From Symbiodinium microadriaticum (taxonomy: Eukaryota; Sar; Dinophyceae; Suessiales; Symbiodiniaceae): a stretch of DNA of 64,000 nt. Made by a program: the position numbers and the translations under genes. The notes beneath the pieces were generated by a model that was not told where the DNA came from, made no database searches, and saw nothing but the letters and a program-made list of their open reading frames with translations. Of this stretch, positions 29,592-39,518 are shown piece by piece. The stretch lies in NCBI GenBank assembly GCA_001939145.1, contig LSRX01000820.1, positions 258,724 through 322,723 of the forward strand, written 5' to 3'. Each line of letters begins with the position of its first letter. The first letter of the stretch is position 1.

Positions 29592-31994
29592 TCAGAAGTG
29601 CTCCTTGAAGAAGGAGAAGCGGGTTCCGCCCGGGGTGCCAACCAGGTCCGAATTCTTGATGCTCTGCTGGGAAAGCTGCTCGCCGATCACTGGGGAACCG
29701 CACAAGAACACGCCAATGTGCTCACCCTGGTGCTTCTCACGATTCTGCTTGAAGATACGGCCCCAGTTGGGGCGGCCAAAAAACTGCCCGGCAGCGCAAG
29801 GCAGCTTCTTGACTTGGGAGAGCTCGATCTCCCCAGTGAGGAAGAGCGTGATCTCCACGATGCCCATGGCCGGGCCCTCTGCGGCTGCTGTCAAAAGGTC
29901 GCAGAACCAGTCAAACTCTTCCTGGCCACGGCAGATCCAATAGAAGTAGATCTTCTTAGGCACCACGACCAGGTCATCCACCAGCTTCTCCAACCCTGCC
30001 CTTGGGTCCTCAACTGGCGCATTTCCGGTGCTGTTGGCCATCACCGAGCGCCAATTAGAAGGCCTCGTGGCTGCGTTCATGATGGTCTCGCGCTGCTTGG
30101 CACGCAGCTGCACGGAACGCAGGATGGAGGCGAAGGGTGTGACCCCAATGCCGGCCCCCACCACCATCAGCACGTCGAAGCCCCAAACCTTCTGTGCAGG
30201 GGCACCAAATGGCCCAGTGACCTGCAGCACCACGGACTCATCCGGGAGCATTCCTGGAGCGGCATTGCTGATCAGCGTCTCTCCGGAGCGAGCCGGTGGC
30301 TGCACAAGCTTTCCAGACGGGCTGCGTCCCAGTAGGCGTGGACCTTCGAGCTTGGCTTTCGACTCATCACCTTCAACCTCCTTAGCACCATTGGGGCTAA
30401 CCTTGGGCATGTTGTAGACCACCTGGCTGTTGGGGAGCACGTGCTTGCTATACTCCAACAGCATTGGAGCCTTTGCTCGGGTGGGTTCACGACCCGCTGC
30501 CTGTGCTGGGGCTTCTTCAGTGAGACGCCGGCGCAAGGCGGAGCACCAGTCCAGGTTGTTTGGAGAGCGGATGTGCACCGAAATGCAATTCTCCTCCGGG
30601 GCTGAGGTCAAAGTAAAGGGATGCCACTCGCCTTTCCAACCAAGGAGGATGTACTGGCCAGCCTGGTACGCAAAACCTTGAGGAACTTCAAAGGTGAGGC
30701 CGATGACGTCGCGTGGGAGCAACTTTACACTCTTCAGTGCCAAGTTCAGGGCTTGGTGGTTAGAGAGCAACAGCCGGTCTACGAGCACGAAGATGGCCGG
30801 GAAGAAAAACCATATCCAAAGTCGCTGAGGCGCATGGAGCAGCAAAAGCACGTAGATGAACTTCCAGGTCATGTGCACACGCCAGAACAAGTTGAAACCA
30901 CCCAATCGACGAGTGACGCAGTTGGTTCCTCGCCGGGCGCACGGCACGGCCGTCAACAGTATGGCCAGCATGAGGAAGGTCAGGATGATGCCTGTCAAGG
31001 CCGCGCAACGGTTCTGAAAGTTGAGGAGCTGCTGCAGCAATGTCATGCCACTAGCCTTCTCCTCGGCACTCAGTTTCCACAACTCAAGCGGGTCAAGCTG
31101 GATCGTGGGCGCCGTCTTGATCAAGTAGATGTGCACACAGTGCCCAGCAATGTGGATGGCTGCACTGAGCATGGTGTAGCTGGCAATCACGACGTGGAAA
31201 GCAATGGGGTCATCAATTGGAATCCACTCGCGAGAGGAGCTCACACGGCGCATGGTGGTCTGCAGGCTCTTGAGGGTGGGCAAAATCAGCATGGCAAAAT
31301 TCAAGTCCATGCTGTAGCCGCCACCCTTGGCCATGGGATAGGCCCAAGACTCGTGGAAGCCGCCACGCAAGTTGGAGAGGAAACCGATCACGAAGACCAG
31401 AATGTTCAACACTGCATACATGAGTGTGGTGAGCCGCTGCTCGCCGATGCCGCATCGGCGGAAGCAACGGTTGATGGCCTGAAACCATGTGAGCGTCTCC
31501 TCGGGCAAGGCCACATCAGCTGAATCCACAGCTCCCTCCTCGTCCACAGCATGCGCATTGGCCTTCTTTGCCCATTCACGCCGCTGCTGGGCCACAATTT
31601 GGCGCCGTTCCTCCACGAGGCTGTCCATCGCGCGTCTCGACAGAAAGAGGTTCAGAAGCCGTGGACGATACCTCCGAGAGAACAACCAACTGCCAGGACG
31701 CCTACAGGCATAGATGGCGGCTATCACGTAGATCACCAGGATCAAGCCACAGAAGGCACCAACGCCCAAAGCAATGTTCTCATAGAGCTCGAGCTGAAGG
31801 CCTGTGACCTTGATTGATGACTTGTGAGACCTGTTGGTAAAGTCATTGTTCCTGGTGCTAGCAATGTGGTGGTCACCAACACGCTTCATCTCCACCAAAC
31901 CTCCGTCGAAGTAGGCAGAAGCTCCGTTGAGCTGTTTGCAGTTCGTCTCCGAATTCTGATCGTTCGTCTCCGGGTCGCAGGTCACGATGGAGTC
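29592..31994 (-). CDS. Copy 2 terminal exon: NADPH oxidase core, intact
   Basis: Open for about 800 codons with the same acceptor (GAGCAG) and the same stop as copy 1. By eye only three residues differ over the 797 compared (A56S, A153V, N304K). All haem histidines, the FAD motif HPFTLTSAP and the NADPH motifs GAGIGVTPF, FYWICR and FLCGSP are kept. Full preservation next to a damaged ectodomain suggests either a very recent duplication or selection on the oxidase part. Confidence 0.9.
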   Translation of the reverse strand, partial: DSIVTCDPETNDQNSETNCKQLNGASAYFDGGLVEMKRVGDHHIASTRNNDFTNRSHKSSIKVTGLQLELYENIALGVGAFCGLILVIYVIAAIYACRRPGSWLFSRRYRPRLLNLFLSRRAMDSLVEERRQIVAQQRREWAKKANAHAVDEEGAVDSADVALPEETLTWFQAINRCFRRCGIGEQRLTTLMYAVLNILVFVIGFLSNLRGGFHESWAYPMAKGGGYSMDLNFAMLILPTLKSLQTTMRRVSSSREWIPIDDPIAFHVVIASYTMLSAAIHIAGHCVHIYLIKTAPTIQLDPLELWKLSAEEKASGMTLLQQLLNFQNRCAALTGIILTFLMLAILLTAVPCARRGTNCVTRRLGGFNLFWRVHMTWKFIYVLLLLHAPQRLWIWFFFPAIFVLVDRLLLSNHQALNLALKSVKLLPRDVIGLTFEVPQGFAYQAGQYILLGWKGEWHPFTLTSAPEENCISVHIRSPNNLDWCSALRRRLTEEAPAQAAGREPTRAKAPMLLEYSKHVLPNSQVVYNMPKVSPNGAKEVEGDESKAKLEGPRLLGRSPSGKLVQPPARSGETLISNAAPGMLPDESVVLQVTGPFGAPAQKVWGFDVLMVVGAGIGVTPFASILRSVQLRAKQRETIMNAATRPSNWRSVMANSTGNAPVEDPRAGLEKLVDDLVVVPKKIYFYWICRGQEEFDWFCDLLTAAAEGPAMGIVEITLFLTGEIELSQVKKLPCAAGQFFGRPNWGRIFKQNREKHQGEHIGVFLCGSPVIGEQLSQQSIKNSDLVGTPGGTRFSFFKEHF

Positions 31995-32457
31995 CTGCTC
32001 AACAACTGTTGTACCGAATATTGCCTTTCGAATAACTTTTACAAGGTATGCTCAAATGCAAATTGCACCAAACCTGGGATCATATCTCTGAAAACAAATG
32101 TTCCAATGTGGGATCTTGTCAACGAAGGTGCAAGCTTGTTTATCGGGGGCATTGATGCAGGGGGGAGATTTTCTGAAGCATAAAACCATGTCGAATGGAT
32201 TTCACTCGGTCACGTCACAAAAGCTACGTATGCAGAATTGTCATCATCCTTTCCGGACAACATGAACCTTCCACATGCATGTTCAGAAATTCAGTCGGCG
32301 GCGTCATGTTGAGTATCTTCTGGTGTTGGGGAACATTGCCCAAAACCTGGAGCCCCAAACAAACCTTTGACGAAATCCAAGACCGGAAATGCCTTCCTCC
32401 TATGTTTAATTTTCTTCCTCACCCCCACACACCTTCCCTGCACTGTGACAACATGTC

Positions 32458-32530
32458 CTGGTCCAAGAAGGCAAACTTGTCAACAAGTCTGCGCCCTTCC
32501 GGGTCATTGGGGTTGGCGCTGGCGTCGAAC
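32458..32530 (-). CDS. Copy 2 last separate ectodomain exon
   Basis: 73 bp, reading the same residues as copy 1 (FDASANPNDPEGRRLVDKFA and onward), after CAGTAAG. In this copy it is separated from the previous known exon by the YR element. Confidence 0.55.
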
Positions 32531-32558
32531 CTTACTGAAGCGTGACTTCTCTCTCCAT

Positions 32559-33751
32559 GGTGACTGGCCATAGGGTCGGTGGCATGCATGCGAAGCAGAA
32601 GGCTTACGATTCAAGGCTTAGCCTAGCATTCACTGCTCCTTGGAACCCTACGATGACTGCGAATTTACAAGAGAGTCTATGCTAGGGCCATCTAGGGCCC
32701 CTAGAACATGCGAGGTCAGTGGACTCACAAAAAGGCCTTCAACAAATGATCCTTCGGGTGCACAGGGTTGCACCAAATCCAATTGTGGGAGCCTGCAACT
32801 GGAATAAAGCCTCCAGGAAGGCCTTGTTCGTGGTACGCTTAGCAACATGTTGCGTGTTACTTGTTCTTTGTGGGCGCGAAACTGCCAAGTTTGTGTTGTC
32901 GATGCTAACTTCTGCTCCTTCAAACGACACTACCTGGAGCAAGACTTCTATACTCACTACTTCACTAAACCTTTAACCACCCTCACAACTGCACGGAAGC
33001 GGTGGCTGGGATTCCGCAGTACAGTTGGTCCTCATTCGCAGGAGTCTACACCTGCCCACTTTGTACCTACTTGGAGCCGCAAAATCTGCAACGAGCTGCA
33101 GCAGCGTGTGCTGGTCAATGGGCAACGGGACGGTCTCCGACCGGGACTTCACCTGAAAATGGTTCTGGTCTTAGTGCCGCTGAAGGTGTTGGGTTTGGGG
33201 TCTTACGTCCTTCTGCTTTAAGGGGGGGTTCAAGGCCATGTAAAACTTCGGGTTTCGGGTTCAAGGCCGTGGACTCGGGGCTTTGGTTCAGCATTGAAGG
33301 GCGAGTTTAGCCTACCCAGCTCGCAGCGTCTGTATACAGACTCACCTTCTGTCTTGTCTGTAGGACAAAAGTGTATGGAAGAGGGATTTGATTTCGTGTG
33401 GCGTGCTAATTGTAGACCTTTCTTCAGAGATGCGGAAGGCAACAAAGTTTACTGAATGTTCAATGTTCCCTAGAACGCTGCACTCCCAGCACGTCGAGCT
33501 CAGTCACCATCCATCCCTTCGCCAACTGAGAAGTTCGGCAAAGAAGCCATTAGGACAATCCTACATTTTCCTAGGAAGCTAATGGATTTTGCATGGTTTT
33601 CATAGGATTCCCCTTCGCAAGACCATACTTTTCCAAGGCCAGGCTAGGGCCAGGCAGCGAAACTCACAAAAGAAAACATAAACATAAACATAAATGTTGC
33701 GTAAATATTTCGTAAACCTGAAACGGCAAGCGTAACAAACCATAAATTTTA
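32559..33751. other. Copy 2 intron sequence left of the YR element
   Basis: Homologous to copy 1 from about 9310 to 10447, with small indels. A short block near 33236-33300 (GGTTCAAGGCC and GGGTTTCGGGTT phrases) is extra here. No coding exon was placed, although one is expected between this side and 43549. Confidence 0.5.
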
Positions 33752-33918
33752 GACAAGCTCAGCTACACTAAGCTTTCTGTGCAGACGCACGGACACACAC
33801 TTTTGTCCACTCTTCCCTTCCGGACGGTGGCGAACTTCGAGCTCTGTTCGCTGCGCTCTCGAACTGCGTAGCTTGATTCTTTAAGAACGACTTCACAGGA
33901 GGCGCGAACGAACTAGCC
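33752..33918 (-). repeat. YR element split repeat A, outer copy
   Basis: 167 bp from GACAAGCTCAGC to CGAACTAGCC on the plus strand. It differs from the inner copy at three positions by eye. It forms the left boundary of the insertion against CATAAATTTTA. Confidence 0.9.
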
Positions 33919-33950
33919 GGATTCTGTGCTTCCGGGTGGGAGAGGTGGGA

Positions 33951-34088
33951 GAAAACGAAAAGCGCTAACTCGAACTGCTGCACTCGGGCCTTGGCTGCAC
34001 TGCGGACAAGTGCACTCGCAAAGACCCTCGCTTCGTAGTTCTCGTTACGCTACCTTGTCACTTCGAACACACGTGTTCTGCACGACAA
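33951..34088 (-). repeat. YR element split repeat B, inner copy
   Basis: 138 bp from GAAAACGAAAAGCGC to CACGACAA, identical by eye to 42939-43076. It shares its last five bases with the following A repeat, as expected at a split-repeat junction. Confidence 0.9.
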
Positions 34089-34250
34089 GCTCAGCTACAC
34101 TAAGCTTTCTGTGCAGACGCACGGACACACACTTTTGTCCACTCTTCCCTTCCGGACGGTGGCGAACTTCGAGCTCTGCTCGCTGCGCTCTCGAACTGCG
34201 TAGCTCGATTCTTTAAGAACGGCTTCACAGGAGGCGCGAACGAACTAGCC
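34084..34250 (-). repeat. YR element split repeat A, inner copy
   Basis: 167 bp, the second copy of repeat A. It ends directly before the RNase H coding region (stop at 34255). Confidence 0.9.
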
Positions 34251-34254
34251 ACCC

Positions 34255-35285
34255 TCAGCGCGCCTCGAAGCCACTCTCTGCGCGCTCGCGAAGCTGTGGC
34301 GAAAGGTGAGCGACAAGCTGAGCGACCTCGTGACCGTAGTCCTCGCAGTCTGCCTGGAACTTCTGCAGGATTGGCCACACTGCGTCGAACGAGATCTCTC
34401 GCAATACTCCATCCAGGGCGAACAAGTCGCTCGTGTCTCCTCTAGAGATGCCGTCCGAGATGTTCTCGGAGCTCGCCACTCTGTGGAAAGACACCGAAAA
34501 AGACGTCGATGCCGACCAAATCCAAAAGGCTCCTATTATTGCCGAGAGGCGAAGATCCTTAGAGTATCCTTTGTTGAGCGCGTGCTCTGCGGCCGTGTTG
34601 TCGATCCAACATGCCACGTGTTCACTGCAGACCGAACTTGCTACTGCGACCGAGAGGATCTGGGCTAGGGCTTCCAACCAGAAAATGTATGCTCTGGAAG
34701 ACGCTAAATCGGCCAGCACTGTCGTTGGAACCTCACCCCGAAAACCAACTGGTGCGCGATCCGGCACCGCCACGATGGCACCGAATCCGTTGGTGGCCTG
34801 CTGGAGCTCCTGCAAGGGCGGCAGCTCTTCAAGCCATCTCCTGGCACTTCTGCGAACACCATGTATGGTTATGAATGCGTCTGCATACAAGTGTGTGACT
34901 GGTTGTGCTCTCTCAGATTGATTCAAAGCGAACCGTCTCGGCTGTAGCTCTGGTAACAGTTGCGGATGTTGCACCAACGCCTGGCGAACCCGGGGAGTCA
35001 GGCGACTCGAGCCCGGGTTGCCATGGTGTTGTCGAAAGTACAACGGCTGCAAAAACGAGCGACCTAAGTTGTTGAAGACCCACGTGCATGTGAAGCTCAA
35101 CTTGCCGGTGAGAGCCACTCGGCGGCGGACATGCAGTCCCGTGTTAGATAGCCCTGGATAGTCTCTCTCAGCTTGGCTATTCTTGCCGGCCCAGGTGACG
35201 CGAACGACGTCTGGCCTTCGAAGCTCCATTCGATTCCCAGCAGGGTGTGTCGAGATTGAGGAGGCTTGGATTTTTCCTCCTTCAT
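34255..35285 (-). pseudogene. YR element RT C-terminal part and RNase H, frame-broken
   Basis: The frame at 35285-35097 begins MKEEKSKPPQSRHTLLGIEW, the usual stretch after the RT palm, but is in a different frame from the RT upstream. The sequence then returns to the RT frame near 35125 (LTGKLSFTCTWVFNNLGRSF). An RNase H follows, with acidic residues in order in LYADAF, FWLEALAQ, CWIDNTAAEHAL and ENISDGISR (D117, E186, D210 and D259 of the 34255-35229 frame), all expected ones present. Thus the domain is intact but reached only through two frame changes. The first coincides with an apparent 10-bp tandem duplication near 35290-35309 that also creates a stop. Confidence 0.8.
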
Positions 35286-35286
35286 T

Positions 35287-37722
35287 CTAAATCCTAGCAG
35301 GTCCTAGCAACCTGTGAAAGGCCTGGAATATCGCGAAAGCCGCGCCAGCAGTGGCTGATTGTTCGACCATAAAGAAATCGTCGACATAATGTGCGGCGAA
35401 CGTGATCAAAAGAACTATGCTCAAGAAAGAGACCACGTCGGCTACTCGTAAGTAACCCCACACGGATCCCACAGATCCAAATGGTAGCGCAAAATGCGAC
35501 CACAATGTCGGCGGACTCCCTTGGAGAACCAGTCCGCATTCTGTCGGGCTGCGAACCGGCATGCCCCTGTAGGCTCCTTCGTGGTCTACCGCGGCCAGGA
35601 CTGGCGCAGATTCGAACATGTTGGAACATGTTACCGCTCCCGACACGACAGTGGGGGCCCCCATGTAGGGTGGAGCGTCCGAAGCGGACACTGTGCTGTT
35701 GTGGTGCGAACGTAGCCAGTCGTCTGCCCTTCGCACCTTGTCGCCTTGCACAACAGGAAACCCTTTGGCGACCTGGATCTGCGGGGGCTCTCCTTCTGTG
35801 GAGATGAGCTCCAACGGCAGTGGGCCGTGAACGCGACCTATCTGCTTTTCCTTGTAAAGCTCCGCGAGCATGGTTGACGTATGCTCGCCTGGTGGCGTGT
35901 GCTCCGACAACTCCCGCGCTAGTGCCGCGTTCGTGGACAAAAAGGCTGACTTGTGCAAGGGCCTGCAGTACCTCGCGTCGTCACGGTTTGGCCAACCTGA
36001 ACCTGGGGTGAGGGGCCCTAACAGCTTAAATCCCCAAAACAACTCAGACAAAAGGGACTGGCGACCTGGGAAACTGCAAAGGTCTAACAACCACGCGAGA
36101 GGCAGAAGCTGGAAACGAAAGTGGGAAGTTCCTTGGCGGTACACTGTAGCCACGTGGCTGGGCAATGCTTGCAGGGTCTCTTCCTGCTCCTCGCTAAGCT
36201 CTGCGACCAGTTGTTGCAAGTCTTGAACTACTGTCTGGCGGACCTGTATGACTCGTGGCCCCAAAGCCTGTTGCATCTTGAACGTCCACTCGAGGCATGG
36301 GTTAGGTGTGGCTGGGAAAACTGTAGCGAAAGTAAACTGCTGTGTCCACGCGAAGTGCTGCAAGGGCCCGCGACCCGGTGCTTCGAGCTCGGGTTGCGCA
36401 GGCTCCGTAAGGTCCCACTGAAGACCCGAGCGTAACCACCACGAAGCTACCCTCTGTAACGGCCTGTCTCGTCGGGGCCATGCGTTGCCTAGTAGCCTAG
36501 TAGCCCTACTGTGCGGTGACACTGCTGCCGTGTATCCGCTCGGAAGCATCTGGAGCCATTCTCTAGTTGGGGGATCTGGAAGCCCTTCTTTGCCTGCGAC
36601 CTTGACCAGGACGTGTTTGCGAAACTGCCACGCGGGGTAGGGTCGGTTGGCTTCTTTCCAGCGGTTCAGTGTGTCAGGACTCTCTGTGCGACGCTTCTTG
36701 GCTGGCGGCTCGCGACCCTGAGGGTTCTCAGCAGGCGTTGTGAGACAGGGAATCCTAACCCTACCTGAAGAGACCTCGTTGCTGAAAACTGCGAACGGGC
36801 AAGTTGTAGCAGCCTGCTTGGGGAAAAGCGAACTGTTGGGGATCAACTCCCACATCCTGTTGAGGCGACGCCAGCGAACCTGGCCTGACAGGATTGTTGG
36901 TGGTTCCCTTGCGTTCTCAGCCGGAGGGTTGATCACGTTGGACCACCAGAGCCGGCGACGAGAAACTGTTCCCCAGCTAGATGCGTCGCACACGAACGAT
37001 CTGCACTGTAGCATGTTGTCGAACCTCTGCTGCATGCTCAGAGGCATGACGACATTCTCTACCAGAAAAACTACTCGAAAAGGTGATGCTTGCTTAAACT
37101 CGGACAACCATACAGCGAACTGGTCAAATTTAGCCCCTTCCTTGCCTGAGGAACCTGGTGGGTTGCTGCGTATTCTGGAAAAGTCGTGACACGGAGGTGC
37201 CGCGAACACCAGCAGGACCGTGTCCTTGGGAACTGAGGCCGAAACTGCTGCCAGCACGTCCTGCGGACTGCGACCAAAAACGTCGCCGTGGTGTATCACC
37301 TCAGGGTGTTGAGAAGAGGCGACTTTGATCGCTCCGGGATCTAGTTCCCACGCCCATGAAAGCACGGGGCGAACTTGCAAAGTCTTGAGGGCGTGGAGTG
37401 CTGTGGCTATGCCGTCGAAAAAGGTTAAAACTGCGACCGGAAAACGTGCCTGGACTGACTGTGTTGAAGGCGGCATGCCTGTGCCTGTTAGGGAGGGGGG
37501 GGGAGGTTCCGGGCCAGCGACCCTCTGCTGGGGCGGAGCCGGGAAAGGCTGCGACGCCGATGCGGCGGGGTTAGGCGTGCGACCTGTCGAAGGTTGAGGT
37601 GTAAGTCGTGGTGGTTGAGGTGGCCTCGCTGCAGGTTGTTGGTTGGGCGGCTGTGGGGGGCGAGGAGCCACACGAGGCTCGAACTCGCCTTGCACTGGGT
37701 AGGACGGGCCACGAGGTGGCAA
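35287..37722 (-). CDS. YR element cytosine-5 DNA methyltransferase fused to reverse transcriptase
   Basis: 811-codon frame. Residues 1-95 are Pro-rich; the listed first codon is TTG and the first in-frame ATG is residue 83, just before the enzyme. Methyltransferase motifs: I FFDGIATALHAL (101-112, DNMT3-like), IV APPCHDFS with catalytic C178, VI VENVV (221-225), VIII SRRRLWWSN (254-262), IX near REWLQMLPSGYTA (387-399) and X RLLGNAWP (409-416). The full set suggests an active C5 methyltransferase. RT follows: motif A near AAVDHEGAYRGMPV (710-723), B ALPFGSVGSVWGY (745-757), C YVDDFF (789-794). The frame ends after the palm. Retrotransposon DNMTs of dinoflagellates can methylate CG de novo according to published work; activity here is inference. 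Confidence 0.9.
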   Translation of the reverse strand: MPPRGPSYPVQGEFEPRVAPRPPQPPNQQPAARPPQPPRLTPQPSTGRTPNPAASASQPFPAPPQQRVAGPEPPPPSLTGTGMPPSTQSVQARFPVAVLTFFDGIATALHALKTLQVRPVLSWAWELDPGAIKVASSQHPEVIHHGDVFGRSPQDVLAAVSASVPKDTVLLVFAAPPCHDFSRIRSNPPGSSGKEGAKFDQFAVWLSEFKQASPFRVVFLVENVVMPLSMQQRFDNMLQCRSFVCDASSWGTVSRRRLWWSNVINPPAENAREPPTILSGQVRWRRLNRMWELIPNSSLFPKQAATTCPFAVFSNEVSSGRVRIPCLTTPAENPQGREPPAKKRRTESPDTLNRWKEANRPYPAWQFRKHVLVKVAGKEGLPDPPTREWLQMLPSGYTAAVSPHSRATRLLGNAWPRRDRPLQRVASWWLRSGLQWDLTEPAQPELEAPGRGPLQHFAWTQQFTFATVFPATPNPCLEWTFKMQQALGPRVIQVRQTVVQDLQQLVAELSEEQEETLQALPSHVATVYRQGTSHFRFQLLPLAWLLDLCSFPGRQSLLSELFWGFKLLGPLTPGSGWPNRDDARYCRPLHKSAFLSTNAALARELSEHTPPGEHTSTMLAELYKEKQIGRVHGPLPLELISTEGEPPQIQVAKGFPVVQGDKVRRADDWLRSHHNSTVSASDAPPYMGAPTVVSGAVTCSNMFESAPVLAAVDHEGAYRGMPVRSPTECGLVLQGSPPTLWSHFALPFGSVGSVWGYLRVADVVSFLSIVLLITFAAHYVDDFFMVEQSATAGAAFAIFQAFHRLLGPARI

Positions 37723-37973
37723 ACTGTCTGTGCAGCTGCGGCCTGGCTGGTGGGGTGAGAACCTGTTGCTGCGAAACTGTTGAGCTCGGCAGCCTGACTC
37801 CTGCCTGCGGCCTATTGCTTAGGGTAGGGGGCGCCAGAGGCGGGTGACACGGGTTAGGGATTAGGGGTGCCTGCAAACGATGTTGCGACGAACTGCACGG
37901 CGCCCGAGGCGACTGAGTGTTACCGTCTTGTGTGGCAACGGGCGCCCGACGGCTGAGGCGTTCCGAGCTGTCT

Positions 37974-39164
37974 CTAGGCAGGGGGAGGTGGCGGCACCGA
38001 CCCTTGTCCTCCTCCCTGTGAGCCGTGTGCGAACTTGCAGCTGCTGCCAAACTTGCAGTAACCTGCCGCGAACAAGCGACACTGTTGTCGTTGCTGTCCA
38101 AAACTGCTCGAGGAACCTTGGTGGGTCTGCTGCTGCCAGTAAGGCGTAGGACGCGACCAGTTACTCTTGCCTCCCTTGTAGTCGCCTTTGCGGTCGCCCT
38201 TCTTGCCCTTCTCGCCTCCTTTGACCGGGCGGTCGGGAGGAGCCCAGCGCGACAAGGCGTCTTGACGGGCCTGTGCAGTCGTAACTTCCGCGACCGCTTC
38301 TTTGAAGGTGCGATGCGAACGCAACGCCATCGCCACCTCCCAACTGGCCTTCTTCCAGTAGTTGCGGACTTGCGGGAACTTCTGCGGGTTGTCACGGACC
38401 AAATCTTGCCACCACGCGAAATAGTCTGCGACCTCGGCATTGGGTCCCCAACGAGCGAACATAAACGCGAACTTGTTCGCCTCCAATGCGTCGAGCATCG
38501 TCATGAGCCTTTGCGGCTCCGGCACCGTCTTGGCGACCTTGGAGAGGGTCCCGTCCTCGAGGGCGAACAACTTGGACGACTGCTCCTGCTTCACCGTAGG
38601 CGACCACGGGTTCACTTGCTTGGAGGCGGTGAAGTGTCTGGCGAAGAGTATTTCTCCCAAGGCGACCGCCGTGTAAAGGCCGGACTTCTTCTCGGCGACC
38701 ATTCGTCCCAAGACTTTTTCTGCTCCCATGAGCAGATGTCCCGGGAACTTGCGAGGGCGACCGTCGACCTCGACTGCTTCGTACTCCTGAACGAAGTCGT
38801 TCCAGTAGCCGGGTGGAAGTTCCTGCGACCGCTCACTAGCACTAGTAGTCGGTTGAGTCGTAGGCTGCGTAGGTGCCACCTGTGAGGCTGAAGCGGCCGC
38901 CTTCATCTCTGCGATGAGGTCCAAGAGCTCCAGGATCGTGGCTTGGTCGATCAAGAGCTCGTCTGCGGTGCGTCTGCGAGTCTCGCCGTTGAGTTCCACG
39001 CCTGCGCGCAGGGGCTCCAAGAACGTCTGCACCTTGGTCTTGTCGGCGAACAGGTGGTGCAGAACTCCCGGAACGTCTACTCCTCTGGCTTTGAAGAGCA
39101 TGCGGACGACGGGGTTCACTGCTGCTTTGTCGCACAACTGGTCGAAAGACGGCGCCGAGGCCAT
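37974..39164 (-). CDS. YR element gag-like protein with a CCCH zinc finger
   Basis: 396 codons from the ATG at 39164 (MASAPSFDQLCDKAAVNP); the frame is open upstream to 39284 without an ATG. The middle is helical and charged (GYWNDFVQEYEAVEVDGRPR, ARWGPNAEVADYFAWW), a capsid-like region I cannot place in a named family. A basic Gly/Lys-rich stretch (GGEKGKKGDRKGDYKGG) is followed by CRLFAAGYCKFGSSCKFAHG, a C-x7-C-x5-C-x3-H finger typical of RNA binding. It ends in a poly-Pro tail. It is most likely the nucleic-acid-packaging protein of the element. Confidence 0.75.
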   Translation of the reverse strand: MASAPSFDQLCDKAAVNPVVRMLFKARGVDVPGVLHHLFADKTKVQTFLEPLRAGVELNGETRRRTADELLIDQATILELLDLIAEMKAAASASQVAPTQPTTQPTTSASERSQELPPGYWNDFVQEYEAVEVDGRPRKFPGHLLMGAEKVLGRMVAEKKSGLYTAVALGEILFARHFTASKQVNPWSPTVKQEQSSKLFALEDGTLSKVAKTVPEPQRLMTMLDALEANKFAFMFARWGPNAEVADYFAWWQDLVRDNPQKFPQVRNYWKKASWEVAMALRSHRTFKEAVAEVTTAQARQDALSRWAPPDRPVKGGEKGKKGDRKGDYKGGKSNWSRPTPYWQQQTHQGSSSSFGQQRQQCRLFAAGYCKFGSSCKFAHGSQGGGQGSVPPPPPA

Positions 39165-39518
39165 GGCGCGCGGGGCCTCACGAAGAGGCCGACGAGGAGT
39201 CTGAGGCCTCCTTAGGAAGCTTCTGAGGTTCGAGCACTTCAGCGACCGTTGCCTCGTCTGGGAAACACAGCGAGCGGGCAGCACTGAAAACCTGGCAGCA
39301 AACTAGGGTTACGTTGGCAACTAGCTTTCCCGTATCTCCAGCGACCGCAAGCTGAATTCCACTCTCCCGAAGGTGTGGAACACTCGGTGGCACATGGTTT
39401 GTGCGCCAGCTTTGAACGAACGTTATGTACAAGTACTCCCTGACCTCTAAAACAGTCTGCAACCACGGCTCGAACTTGGTCGAGAGCTGCTGGCAACAAC
39501 TCGATCGCCTTAGTCTGG

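Noticed and set aside
37571-38440. 289-codon minus frame bridging gag and the methyltransferase-RT
   Set aside because: Its first half is a shadow of the gag C-terminus. The second half is low complexity without motifs, though a role in linking the two frames by frameshift cannot be excluded.
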